This document shows positions 1 through 11,400 of a DNA stretch of 64,000 nucleotides, piece after piece. The notes under the pieces were generated by a model that saw only the letters and a program-made list of their open reading frames with translations, did no database searches and was not told the DNA's origin. Origin of the DNA: Actinostola sp. cb2023 (taxonomy: Eukaryota > Cnidaria > Anthozoa > Actiniaria > Actinostolidae); the NCBI GenBank assembly GCA_033675265.1, contig JAUJYZ010000013.1, forward strand, positions 608,169 to 672,168, given 5' to 3'. Position 1 is the first letter of the stretch. Each line of letters opens with the position of its first letter. A program made the translations under genes and the position numbers.

Positions 1-1182
1 TTTTTAAGAACTGGAAATTTCTCCTAAAATAAAAATCGCTGGAACTTTTTAGTATTTTTCCCTAAAATAGGTCATCGAAAGGAATGATATGGCGAAAGAA
101 AATTAAATTCGATTTTTTTTAGCTGACTTTTAAACATTCATACACACACGACAGTCTTGACACGTACGACAGTTGGCAAAGCGGAAGTGATTTTGATTGG
201 TTGTTATTTTCAGATATATGTATCGTGCTGCGAGGGGGCCGAAGGCTAAATCAATAGGTCTGTGTCAGGCTTTTTTCCCTTCTCTTCCCCCTTTCTTTCT
301 CTCCCCCTCCGCCAAACAGCCTGATAGTCAGGTTAGCCGTTTCGCGCCTTTGGCCACAACACCTCACAGCCGATCGATCGATAAGCTAAAAGTAAGAATG
401 GTCACACAGCCAAAATTTGTCACTAAAAAACCCCCTATGGGGAGTTGTCAATGGACCTTTCCGTAGTTTCCCAGAATGCTTCATGATTCTGCGCGTGCAA
501 GCGAGGTCAGGGGTAAAAAATATTTAGAATTGATCGTGTATTGAGGAAAATATGGCTACTGTAACGAATCAAGAACAGAAGAAAAATATTTTCTTTGCTT
601 GAGAATTTGCATCTATCTTTGTGATTCTTCTTACGCACTTTAATTTAAAAGTCTAAGTTTTTTACTGAATTTCTTCATTAATTCTCTCTTAATATCGATC
701 TATTTTTATCCCTGACCTCGCTTGCACGCGCAGAATCATGAAGCATTCTGGGCAACTACGGAAAGGTCCATAAAGTTGTATTGTAATTTTGTTCATTGCT
801 CAAAACGCTTTACAAATCTGACGATCATGGTTTTGATGCTGAGTTTGAAATTTCAATTTTCCATCGATAAACGGATCACTGAGTATAACTTCCTGAAATA
901 AAAATTGCCGAATCTGCTTACTGGAACATTAAATTGCAACACACAATTTAACCGCGACTGGATGATTTTAAATAATATTCACTCTCATCAGTATGACTTC
1001 CTGTTTCTGGTCGTTCGAAACGTGATTTTTCACGAATGTTACTCGTTTTCGAACTTTTGTGACTAAGACGGCGACTGTTTACGTACATCCTCAGCGTCGA
1101 AGTGACGGACGTCAAGTGCTTTGCAAAGCATGTGCACTACATAAGCCGTGTGGCAACCAAAGAAACCTAGTTTAGCTTCACG
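1..1182. other. Upstream flank without a recognisable gene
   Basis: No coding exon is visible. The segment holds one palindromic MITE (451-771, listed separately) and otherwise AT-rich unique-looking sequence. The region just before position 1183 should contain the promoter and 5' UTR of the lectin-like gene, but I see no TATA box or other clear promoter element there. Confidence 0.5.
451..771. mobile_element. Palindromic MITE, about 320 bp
   Basis: The left end (451-535) is nearly the reverse complement of the right end (685-771). Both ends carry ATGGACCTTTCCGTAG, followed inward by a shared stretch reading GCTTCATGATTCTGCGCG. Long terminal inverted repeats with no coding capacity are typical of a non-autonomous DNA transposon. 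I cannot assign a superfamily. Confidence 0.75.
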
Positions 1183-4100
1183 ATGTCTCTCATGCAGCTT
1201 GTGACGGTCTTCGTGAGTCTAGTATTCCTGGGAGATGAAGGTAAGAAAGATGATGACTGACTAGCGAAAACATAGCAAAACATTGTACGCATAGAGCTCT
1301 CTACAAGGATGTAGTGCTTTTTAATAGTGAGATGATGAGTATTGGGTGTACAGAATATCAGAATGTAGTGAGAAGTGAGTGTGAGAGTCGTGTTCCCACT
1401 AGCAGTACTGCTATAAACACCCCCCGGGTATAAACACTGACACGTTAAATAGCAACTTATTTATTTATTAAAGGTAACCGTGCACAATGCAAAGCAAATG
1501 ATCTGAAAAGTATCATTATTTAGTGTGCAGGAAATTCTACGTTATATAGACATCCCTTTAGTAGAGTATATTTCCAAAAGGTCGCACTGAATTGAAAGGC
1601 AGCAGAACCAGATTTTGCCGGTATAGGGTTGCCGAGGGTTGCGTGAGTGCAACGAGACAAACTAATTCCCGAGTTAGGATTCCGAGTTCTAGTTAGGATC
1701 CCGAGTTAGGACCCCATTCAGGATCCCCATTTAGGGGATTTAGGGTCATCATAATAATGAGAATGATAACCAACACATAATAAACGACATTTTTAAATTC
1801 CACCAACTAATATATTTGAGACGAGATCAAAACAATTGTCCACTTTTTTTGCCGGTTTTGGAAGACAGACCCCTTAATTTAATACTCAATAAAAAATGGT
1901 TCATTGTATTGGCTATTTATACATACTGAATTACGGTATCATATATCTAGTGTAGCTTGATACTGGACAGTGCATTCATTTCTGCCATGCAGACTTCTGA
2001 GATATTCGAGTGATCCTATATCTGTCTATAAACCAGAAACTCATTTATCAGTGGGGGTTGAAACGAAGGACTCAGTTTTTGACCATTTAGATCTATACAT
2101 TAGATGCAACGTTTTCTGGCAGGATACTCGTACACGGCTTTTGCTACTTCTCAAGTTGAAACGAAGCACTGATTCCATGATCTTCCATGCTCATGATCAG
2201 GAATATTCAAATGGCACAGGCGCTTTCATACAATATATATTTGGAAAATGAAAACTTGGACTAAATCTATTTTGTAGCCTTATTTGTACATTTTAGTTCA
2301 TTATTGAAGGTAGATTTTGCCTTTTCTTATGACTTTCAAACTGACCGATTTCGCATCGCCGTGGCTGAAAACAGTAGATAGATTTATTTACAACTCTTTC
2401 AGTTGCTTTCATCCACCATGCACATTCAGAATAATTGATTAAACAATATATTCAGTATTCTACTTCAGCAGTTCTATTTATCAAACGTTTCCTGACATGA
2501 AAGTACAGGAAAGTGAGGAAACCCAATAATAATAATAATAAAATGGGGATCCTGACTGCAAAAATAGCTATCGATCCTCGAATAGAACCACAGCTGAGAA
2601 ATATAAATTTCGATCCTTGTGTGTTTGTGCTTGAGTTTCTTTGCCTCGAGCCGTTTCAAAAGTGAAATATATAAGACCTCTTTGGTCATCAATGTGCTTG
2701 CGCTTTAATATGCTTGGCGTTGATGCTGAACGCAGAAAAAACTAGCACTCGAAATGTGACCACCAATGGCATGAAAATGATCTTCGTCCCCCGATTGCAA
2801 CCCGGAAATTGCAAAACGAGGTAGTTATTACTCGGGCACTTTCGGTCAGTTCCGGAGGAAGCCCGAGTTATAAAATGGCTAGCTGGGCTTTCCTCTTTTT
2901 CCGTAGGCCACAAAATGCGAAGTATTTGTTCGTATCGAGTTTCAAGATTATTCAGTCGAAGGAAAGAAATACGCTCATCTCACATACAAACACGCTGTTC
3001 GTAGTAGACCCGATAGGCCCACACTAAAATATGTCGTTCAGTAACTGTTCCGAATGATTTTCGGACACATCGAAGGCAATGATTTACCCTGGTTCCAGAG
3101 GCTTTGTTAAATAACAAAGCCTCTGGAACCAGGGTAGCAATGCTTCCGCCGAAATTAGGCAAAGAGACAGCAGCTTCGTCAGATCATAGTCTGATTCGTC
3201 TGGATGTAGTCCCGCTGGTTAAAATACGAAGTTCGGGGAGATTTTTCGAGTACTTATAATTGACCGATTTTCTTCAGCGTCGGTCTGGATATTCTTGAAT
3301 AATCATTGTTTTACATGTGGCATATTCATGATTATGTCTAAAGCTAGAGAGCGACGGATTTGATTTTCCAGTACGTAGATTTTGTTTGTAGATTGTCGCT
3401 GTGCTTGCTGCATGACTGCCGTCGCGCCGTGAAAAATCCGTTAAAGCGAGGTATCGGACAATAAAATGAAACACATTTCTGAGAAATATAATGATTGAAG
3501 TTTATTTTATTCCACGTTTGAAACATTCAGAAGCAAAAGGATTCGTAAAAATCGTACTTCAAATCTTCATCAACGCCATTACTGCCATTCCGGCGGGGAT
3601 AATTTTCGGACATTCTTGAATAATCATTGTTTTACACGGTCAAAAGCTGTGCGAGGATTTGATCTCCCAGTAGATCTGCCTTGAAAAATATAATTTCAGT
3701 GAATCTCAATGTCAAATATAGTCTCCCTCGTAGCCGAAACTCATTGAGCGTCTTGCCTGAATCCATTCGTGTTTGCTTTAGAATTGCATCTCACTTCGAA
3801 ATGATTTCGATTAAACTAATTGTCCTAATTGATTGTGAAGTGCTGTGAGAGCACTAGAGTGCGCTGATATAAGTATAAGTATAAAACAAATCAACATTCG
3901 TGTTTTTGTTTGCTTGTATTATTTGCTACTAAATTAGCCTGCGTAGCAAGCGTTTTTTAGCCGCGCGAAAGTTGGGGCGAGAGCAAAACCGGCGAGTGAT
4001 TTTCAAACTTTTTCGAGTGTTCTCCCAACATCCCAAGTGTTTGTAAAAGTGAATATAAACACGGAAAATGTGTTGTATTGCTTTTATAAAATAACTACAC

Positions 4101-7100
4101 GGTTTTCTTTACGCAAGTTTTCATTGATCAAATGTGCAATTCTCCTGAAAACATCAGAAATGGCTCACCATCCAATCAAATCTTGCAAAAGAAATCAAAA
4201 TGGCAAAGCGACTCGACAACTTTTATCTGTGCCGTTTCGCCGTTTAAAAAGTGTTTCGACAGGAAAATCGTTTTGAAGAATGCTATTTTCTGTCAGCAAA
4301 TTACAGAAGAATGCTTCCATTGTTAGTTAGTGTATCCTGTGAACACGAAAGCCGACGAAGAAAAGTGAGAAAAGCTGAGCTGATTCAATGAAGACGTCAA
4401 ACTTTCTGAAATATTTTACAACTTGATGAATTGAGCACGAAGTCAGGTAGCCAACTCTACAGTTTTTATCGTATTTTTGAACCTTTTCACAGTTTTTCTC
4501 AACAAGCTAGAATGTATAAACGATGGATGTTTTTGAGACACACGACGAAATTTTTTCTCTATGACTACATATTTTACTGAAATTAAGTTACTAGTAAGAC
4601 TTAGCTTAGTCTATATTAAATTTTTTTTTAGCTACAAGAATCGAGAATTGCTCTGCTTAAGTATAGGTAATAGCATGGTTTGTAGTGATCCCAAAGATAA
4701 ATACCACGAGTGATATTTCAAAGTTGTTAACAAAATTTCACGAGCCGCAGGCGAGTGAAATTTGTGACAATTCTGAAATATCACTCGTGGTATTTATCCC
4801 AAATATCACGTACAAAACATGCTATTAAATGTTTATAACATGACCTAAGAAAATACTGCAATTTCGATCAGTTGTTTGTAGTTTTACCATGAACTAATGG
4901 AAAATGCTCTCAAGTAAATTATTTTCATAGAAAAACGCTCATAAATTAGATAACAATGAAGAAAACAGAAACAAGAGGTTTCTAAAGCTTTATTTTTACC
5001 TTTTTCAGCAATAATTCTTTCACTTCTCAATCTAAAGCAGGAAAACCTTTAGCACGATCAACAGTCGATCGTTTCTCGCTGATTTTTGCAGTCTCAGCCA
5101 AAGAAAACCTTCCTGATTTGTCGACAATATATCCATGTTGATGTACTTTTTCAATTTGTTGTTCTTGAGATTTGTTTCTAGGTATGTTTCAGCTTTTTTA
5201 GCGAGAAAAACTCTGTCGGGTTTATCCGCCATCTTGGATTTGAATGTCATGCTTGATGCTCAAACAATGGCTACCATGGTGATTTTGAAATACCACTCCT
5301 GAGAGCTTGAAATATCACTATTACGCTGAAATACTACTCCTCTCAGCCAATCGAATTGCAGGATTTTCTTAGGTCATGTTATAAGTATAGGTAAAAAATT
5401 CAATCTTTGTTATAGTCAGCGTGCGCGCCTTTAATTAATCACGTGTATACACAACAGTTGATGACACTGATGAAGGGCTATGCCCGAAACGTCTGTTCAA
5501 AATACAATTGACACTATTAATAAATGTACTACCATTATTCAATCTAATCGGTAATATTTCTGGTTTAGAATGGCATCTTTTTGGGGTCAAATAAAGCTTC
5601 ATCCACGCCCAGAATGCTTTCGATCCCTTAGGGGTTTAATTAAAATATTCCGACGATCCTCTCCTCCCCTTTCACATGGGAGGGAGTCCCATAACTCCAC
5701 CACAATGCAATGTGACAATACACCCAATCGCTACTAGTAGCTATTATAAACTCTTTATCATTTATATCCAGTTTTAGGAAATACGCTGACATTTCACTCC
5801 TGTCCAACGTTCTCCCGCACTGCTTCTTTTGTGCAAATGGATGGATCGGGTGGTTCTTGGCCCAGTGTTGGATTCTGTAGAACTCTGATTGGAACCTCTG
5901 TATCTGGTTCAGCATACGCCATATCGGTCAGCCTGTACAATCTCCAAGGCCGATCAGGATACGGCCATTTGGGCATTTTGTACAACGCCAAGGACATCAA
6001 CAACTTTGACTTCGTGTACTTCAGGTTGGTCATAATGACAATCAATAGATATTTCATAATGTTTGAATGAATATATGCACCGGTGGTTAATGGCTTTGTC
6101 CACAAGAAGTGAATCTAACTGTCCTTGTTTTATTGTATTCGATAGGCCTCATTCGTCAGGCGGATGTTTCCAGACGGGCTACGTGAAAAATGGTGTTGTT
6201 GTCATTGCTGCTGGCTCAGTGTCTGCCAAGTGCTCCAATGGTGTACCTCCACACCAGAAGTGGTTCACGGCCAAAGTGGAAGTGCGAGGCAAATCTGTCA
6301 GCATCTACAAGAACGGCCAACGAGTGGCAGCACCAGTTAGCAGCCATTTTGCAGCGACTGGCAAAGGTGGCGTGTTGGTTGCCAATGGCTACAAAAACAC
6401 CATTCGTTATAAAGACTACAAACTGCGAGAACTACATCTGCATCCAGTTTCCTCTTGTGATGGTGTTTCTAAGTTCCCGTCTTATGTACAGATGGTTGGG
6501 AAGGGTGGTTCTTGGCCCAGTGTTGGATTCTGTAGAACTCTGATTGGAGCCTCTGTATCTGGTTCAGCCTACGCCATATCGGTCAGTCTGTACAATCTCC
6601 AAGGCCGATCAGGATACGGCCATTTGGGCATTTTGTACAACGCCAAGGACATCAACAACTTTGACTTCGTGTACTTCAGGTTGGTCATAGTTAATGCATG
6701 ACCCTAATGGGAATTATATTTCATACTAGATTAGCATAAACCATCCAGTGGTCTATCGCAAATCCTGCAATCTGATTGGTTCGCTACTAGTGGTCTATCA
6801 GCTCATAGACCCCGAGTAGAGGTAAACAAACAAAATGGCGTCTTCGTCGTCGCGTTTTGCTAATGTTTCGGTGGAGTTTCTCAACGAATTATTGTCTGTT
6901 ACTTGTTTCTGTCATTTTCTACTGACCTATACTGGATGGTTTATGCTAAAACAATTAGACTGACTCGTTCTCATTTACTATGAGGATAGTAAACTAGGCG
7001 CTACGCACTTTCATATTTGACTAAATATTGCCTCGTAGAAACGTAACCTTGAACTCGTAGTCTAATTGTTAAATATATCTTTGAATTAAGTTAATGGTTT

Positions 7101-7453
7101 TGTCCGCCACATGAAGTGAATCTAACTGTCCTTGTTTTATTGTATTCGATAGGCCTCATTCGTCAGGCGGATGTTTCCAGACGGGCTACGTGAAAAATGG
7201 TGTTGTTGTCATTGCTGTTGGCTCAGTGTCTGCCAAGTGCTCCAATGGTGTACCTCCACACCAGAAGTGGTTCACGGCCAAAGTGGAAGTCCGTGGCAAA
7301 TCTGTCAGCATCTACAAGAACGGCCAACGAGTGGCAGCACCGGTTAGCAGCCATTTTGCAGCGATTGGCAAAGGTGGCGTGTTGGTTGCCAATGGCTACA
7401 AAAACACCATTCGTTATAAAGACTACAAACTTTGCACATTGTTGGAAGCATGA
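1183..7453 (+). CDS. Secreted two-domain jelly-roll (LamG/ConA-like) protein, 4 exons
   Basis: Exons 1183-1240, 5778-6024, 6146-6679 and 7153-7453 join in one frame (1140 nt, 379 residues) with GT-AG introns. Exon 1 encodes a hydrophobic signal peptide (MSLMQLVTVFVSLVFLG). Exon 2 accepts the split glycine codon exactly. The mature protein is two near-identical domains of about 150-160 residues (roughly 45-196 and 215-374). Each contains GSWPSVGFCRTLIG, ILYNAKDINNFDFVYFR and a closing YKDYKL, with paired cysteines. The strand-rich pattern resembles LamG/DUF1080 jelly rolls, so an extracellular glycan- or matrix-binding role is inferred. Each domain is split by an intron at the same Arg codon, so the second domain arose by exon-intron duplication; its intron later gained a MITE. 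An unseen exon inside the 4.5-kb first intron is possible. Confidence 0.78.
1339..1460 (+). mobile_element. 5'-truncated SINE tail
   Basis: The segment resembles the 3' half of the tRNA-derived SINE at 12210-12488: both carry an AGAATAT-AGAATGTAGTG block, a GTGTTCCCA/GTCTCCCA block and a GACAC-TTAAATA end. No tRNA-like head is present here, so it is a truncated copy or a shared SINE/LINE tail. Confidence 0.5.
3086..3135. repeat. Perfect 50-bp hairpin
   Basis: The 24-nt sequence starting ACCCTGGTTCCAGAGG is followed after two bases by its exact reverse complement. It is probably the remnant or internal tip of a palindromic element. No gene feature overlaps it except the surrounding intron. 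Confidence 0.8.
4834..5383 (-). mobile_element. TIR element carrying a start-codon fragment
   Basis: The ends match as inverted repeats (TATAACATGACCTAAG at the left, its complement at the right, about 32 bp with mismatches). On the minus strand a 72-codon frame (5250-5032) starts MTFKSKMADKPDRVFLAKK. The beginning looks like a real protein N-terminus (MADKPDRVF), but the frame matches nothing I recognise. The element is best read as a MITE that keeps the 5' coding end of a longer transposon or captured gene. Confidence 0.55.
5467..5490 (+). ncRNA. Hammerhead-ribozyme-like core at a retroelement tail
   Basis: The order CTGATGA, then a GGGC/GCCC stem with a 3-nt loop, then GAAAC matches the conserved hammerhead core around helix II. 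The segment is followed by AATAAATG and resembles the 3' tail of a dispersed retroelement. A similar core (CGACGAAGGGC...GAAAC) occurs on the minus strand near 11373-11404. I could not draw a clean helix III and cleavage site, so activity is unproven; it may be only a retroelement signature. Confidence 0.3.
6733..6957 (-). mobile_element. MITE, family A (AGCATAAACCATCCAG ends)
   Basis: It lies in intron 3 of the lectin-like gene, in the copy of the duplicated intron that is longer than its partner (473 versus 121 bp). It has terminal AGCATAAACCATCCAG in inverted orientation and the same interior as the elements at 50012-50225, 54148, 58285 and 62421, but in opposite orientation. Here the family's coding fragment starts MASSSSRFANVS on the plus strand. 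Because only one of the twin introns has it, insertion post-dates the domain duplication. Confidence 0.8.
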
Positions 7454-7523
7454 AAGTAGTGGGTGGGTGGTGATGAGTCGGGATTCGTGAAATCTTCAGT
7501 AAAAACTCAGTCTTGCATTGTAG

Positions 7524-7641
7524 TAGTCTCCCTCGCAGCCGTTCTTAGTCCCGTCACGCAAAGCCCTCGGCCCACTAACGGAGCCGTTAGTGGGCCGAGG
7601 GCTTTGCGTGACGGGACTAAGAACGGCTGCGAGGGAGACTA
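7524..7641. repeat. 118-bp near-perfect palindrome in a 3' UTR
   Basis: Two 58-nt arms beginning TAGTCTCCCTCGCAGCCG are exact complements around a 2-nt loop. The palindrome sits between the lectin-like stop codon (7453) and its AATAAA (7676). If transcribed it would form a long double-stranded hairpin. A degenerate version of the terminal motif occurs near 3720, so this is probably a MITE. Confidence 0.85.
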
Positions 7642-7675
7642 GCATTGTAGCGGAAACTGATAATTATACAAGTGA

Positions 7676-7681
7676 AATAAA
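7676..7681 (+). terminator. Poly(A) signal of the lectin-like gene
   Basis: AATAAA lies 223 nt after the stop codon at 7451-7453 and beyond the 3' UTR palindrome. It is the first canonical signal downstream of the stop. Confidence 0.6.
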
Positions 7682-7689
7682 AGTCAATT

Positions 7690-8400
7690 CAATGAACTCA
7701 GTATAGTTTGACTGGTAGATGGACGGATTGTTGATGACCGAAGTTATTGCGGCCGGTATGCCATGTTACGACTGATTTTCCATAGATAATCACGCCTTGT
7801 TCGCGCCGATAAATGCCAGGAACTGTATGGATTGGGCTGCCTGTGGTAGCCAGGAAATTCCTTTACTGTGTAGGAACATTCTGTTGTAATTCAAATATTA
7901 CCATGCATTGCTATATATGCCATTGTATTCCATTATATTGTAAAAACATTTTCGTAGTGAGTGCCGGAAACCTGGTACGGAATCGAAGACATTCTATTCA
8001 ATTACCAATCACAGCGCGCAAAATCATCAGTTGCTCAACCAATCGGCCGAGAATGCTTGGACACGGCACGGTCACCGCACGGCACGAACCGTACCGTACC
8101 AACTCATACGCGGAACCTGGAAAACGGCTCTATCAGGCGGTATTTCTGTGTTTCTACATGAAGGGATGAACCCTACTGAAAACACTTTTGAAACCGTACT
8201 CTGTCCAAATGCTTGAATATGCAATTTTCCTCTGTTATTACAGAAACTTCATTATTTTCATCTTTCTACATGCGGAATTACGATTTTCTTTGTAATAACA
8301 GAGGAAAACTACACAATACCCTCTTTCTCGCGTGAGCCCTAGGTAAGTCTGTCAGCGGTACTTTGTTGAGAGCATGCGCTCATTTACATAGACTTCCAAA
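7690..8400. other. Intergenic spacer between the lectin-like gene and SNRNP40
   Basis: No coding exon is supported. The spacer holds a copy of the CACAGGNAGCCCAA motif in reverse (7832-7846), a CACGGCACGGTCACC-type repeat near 8063 that recurs near 27820-27890, and a hairpin at 8225-8308 with TTTTCCTCTGTTATTACA ends. The SNRNP40 promoter must lie in its last 100 bases; GAGCATGCGCTCA near 8371 resembles an NRF1-type site but is not decisive. Confidence 0.45.
8225..8308. repeat. 84-bp hairpin
   Basis: TTTTCCTCTGTTATTACA at the left is matched by its reverse complement TGTAATAACAGAGGAAAA at the right, with a short AT-rich spacer. It is a small palindromic element about 90 bp upstream of the SNRNP40 start codon. 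Confidence 0.7.
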
Positions 8401-11400
8401 ATGGCGTCCAAGAGAAGGTTAGAAAATGCTGAAAATGCTCTGGCACTTGTACCCCAAGTAAAGAAACCAAGACAAAATCAGTTAGCTGTAGCCGGTAAAG
8501 GAAATGCTCTTCAAGCGGTACGTAGATTTTGGAATCGTAACTCCTTGTTTTCTTTAAGTAATTGAAAAGAAATCAAGGCACGTGTTTTGATTTGCCGGTG
8601 ATTCTCGACACTGTCATGTAAGCTTATATAAAGTAGCAGTGTTTTGCTATGAAAAGTAAGATCATTTCTGCTTGTTTAATAGTTACCACAGAGGACGTCC
8701 TCTCTGGAAGCACCGATTATGCTTTTAACGGGACAAGAGGTGAGTTTCTCTGCTCTGTGGACTGTGAAGCTTTCACCAAATTTTACTTAACATTTCGTCC
8801 AAAAAAATTTGAGAGCTGATGCCGTGATGGCGATGCATATTGCCTTTAGCTTCTGAAAAATATTGTAGATGTTATTCTTATTCCAGTGCCTTTGGTAACC
8901 TCCAATTTCAGTTATTATACAAGGGTTTCATGTACATGTAGGTTGTTAATTGTGCAGGAGGGCAAACATTTATTTATGCACCTGGGATCAGCAATTTATA
9001 AGCTTATGTTCTTAACTTTCTTGAACTTATAATATAAATACCTCTTATTACATGTAGCTGAGTGTGAGGTCTGTACCATAAGTTTTGGACCAAATTTTGT
9101 TCACTGAGTTATGGCCCAAGAGTGTAGCGCACAGGCCATAAACAAGTGAACACAGCAAGGATCCATAACTTCTTGTATGGACCGAACAAACGAGATTAAT
9201 AAGATATTTATTCTGCACCAGCAAAATACACAAAAAAGAATCATTGTTTTCATTCACTACGGTTTGTAATTATAAGGGAAGTTATGGACCGCAAATTGAC
9301 CAATCACAGCACACAGAATTACCTTGCCATATAATAAACGATTATATAATATAACATGCATTGTATCAACAGGGGGAGATCTATTCTGCAAGGTTTCATC
9401 CCTCAGGTGAAACTTTGGCTTCTGTAGGATTTGACAGATTAGTTTGTAAGTATTTTACGTATGAGTGTTGAGTGTATTCACATTTTGCACTTCTAAAGTT
9501 GAACATATACTTGGAAGGTGCTCATCATGCATTTATTGATTTGTCTTTATTTCTTGTAGATTTGTGGAATGTTTACGAAGATTGTGATAATTTTGCCATC
9601 CTTAAAGGACACAGTGGTGCTATTATGGATATCCATTTTGCAACTGATGGAAAGTAGGTTGGAGTTGAAGGCCCCATCCAATCCCATGATGCCTTGCACA
9701 CACATACAGTCGAGCCTCCCGTAAGCGACCACCGAAAATGTCAAGCTTTGTGGTCGCTTACGAGAGGCAGTCAATTACAAGATGTTCCAACTATAGTGAT
9801 TTGACTTGGAACTGAACTTTTGGTATTTTGGAAAACTTGAAACACTGCTTTCCAAATTTTGCCAACAGTGACAACCTTTTGTTAGGACAGTACTTTTGAT
9901 TCTTTGGTGGTACTAATTACATTTAAAGTATCTAACAATATAGCATAGATTAGAATCTTTATTTACCGAGGGTAATTCATAACAGATATCTCTAATAAAT
10001 ATATCATAAATTGAAATAAAGGCATATTAAATATACAGTATTATTTAAAAGCCTTTTCTTTTCAATTATCTTCCTGTAGTACGATGTTTACTGCCTCCAC
10101 AGACAAGACCATAGCTCTATGGGATTATGAGACTGGATCGAGAATAAAGAGACTCAAAGGACACACATCTTTTGTGAACTCTTGCTGTCCGTCTCGACGT
10201 GGTTTGCAGTATGTTGTCAGTGGCTCGGATGACTGTACTATCAAGGTGGGTTCGCTGTGTTGACTAATTCATGTGTGGCCTGCGTCAAGCAAAACATCAC
10301 CTTATGAGATTACGACAGTTTCATGATTTTAGAGACTGCATTTCTTTCTGCAATTTGAACTCATTTTTCAATACTACAGTACATGTATATCTCTCTTGTG
10401 TTATTGTTTGCTAAGAGTTATTCACCACCACATCACCCATAATACAAGCATCAAGAGTTCCAGATTTCCGGTATATGCACAATGCATTGTGAGATTATTA
10501 CAAAGGAAAAGTGAGCACCAAGTGAGCAAAATCATAGCTTGGGCTCCCTGTGTCTAGAATTGGGTGCGTACTGAAAGTCCAGAACTCTTGATGCTTGTAT
10601 ACACTTTGTTTGTCCCCCAAAAGTTGCATAAACTATTATTTTTAATGTCTCTTGGGAAGAGACTGCATGTTCCCAAGAGAAATTGAAAACAATAGTTTAT
10701 GCAAAATATGAGGGACAATCGAAGACTGTGTATTGTTGGTGATGTGGAAGTAGCGAATACTACCCAGAGATTGGCACAGTTTTTTGGTCTACAAGCTACA
10801 ATGTACATAATGTATATTGTCTACTTAAAACTGAATTGTACTTGTTGCACATATGAACTCCTAACTAGTAAAACATGCTTATTTTCTGATAATATTTTCT
10901 CAGCTATGGGACACCAGAAAAAGAGGCTGCGTTCAAACATTTCAGAATATCTATCAGGTAGAGTGAAATCACCGTGTACACAATGCATGTATATATAATG
11001 TATACAGCTATTTCAAAAAACGTTGATACTGAATAATAGTGTATTCCAAGACCGAAATGCATTTTGGGACTCGTGTATTATTGTCTAAAGTAATATAAAT
11101 AATAATAATTTACTTTATTTTTAGTGCATTCCATCAGAAACAATATACCATCTCCATATTGCGAACAAATCGCTGTATATTTACTTTTTATTTCAAAATA
11201 ACTAGGCCCACAATGCCCTTTGGTCTTGGAATGCACTATTCAGTATGCAGTATTCAATTTTCAACGTTTTTTGAAATAGCTGTAAATGGAAACTAGCAAG
11301 TACACTAGTATGGGCCAAGTCAGTGTATATGGTTTCTGAAATCTATAACACCATAAAAAAGAGTACTTAATTTTACTGATGTTTCGAGCCTTAGCCCTTC

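Larger units (their letters stand above)
1241..5777 (+). other. Large first intron of the lectin-like gene
   Basis: This 4.5-kb intron has phase-matched ends but no convincing further exon. It contains a SINE-like tail (about 1339-1460), a 50-bp perfect hairpin (3086-3135), a degenerate direct repeat (near 3285-3365 and 3595-3680), an imperfect hairpin (about 4696-4798), a TIR element (4834-5383) and a hammerhead-like motif (5467-5490). A short AAT microsatellite lies near 2526. Confidence 0.6.

Noticed and set aside
197..466. 89-codon frame at the window start
   Set aside because: No recognisable domain; its end runs into the MITE at 451.
4037..4326. Two overlapping frames of 64-79 codons in intron 1 of the lectin-like gene
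   Set aside because: No motif, no matching splice phases, and similar frames occur by chance in AT-rich DNA.
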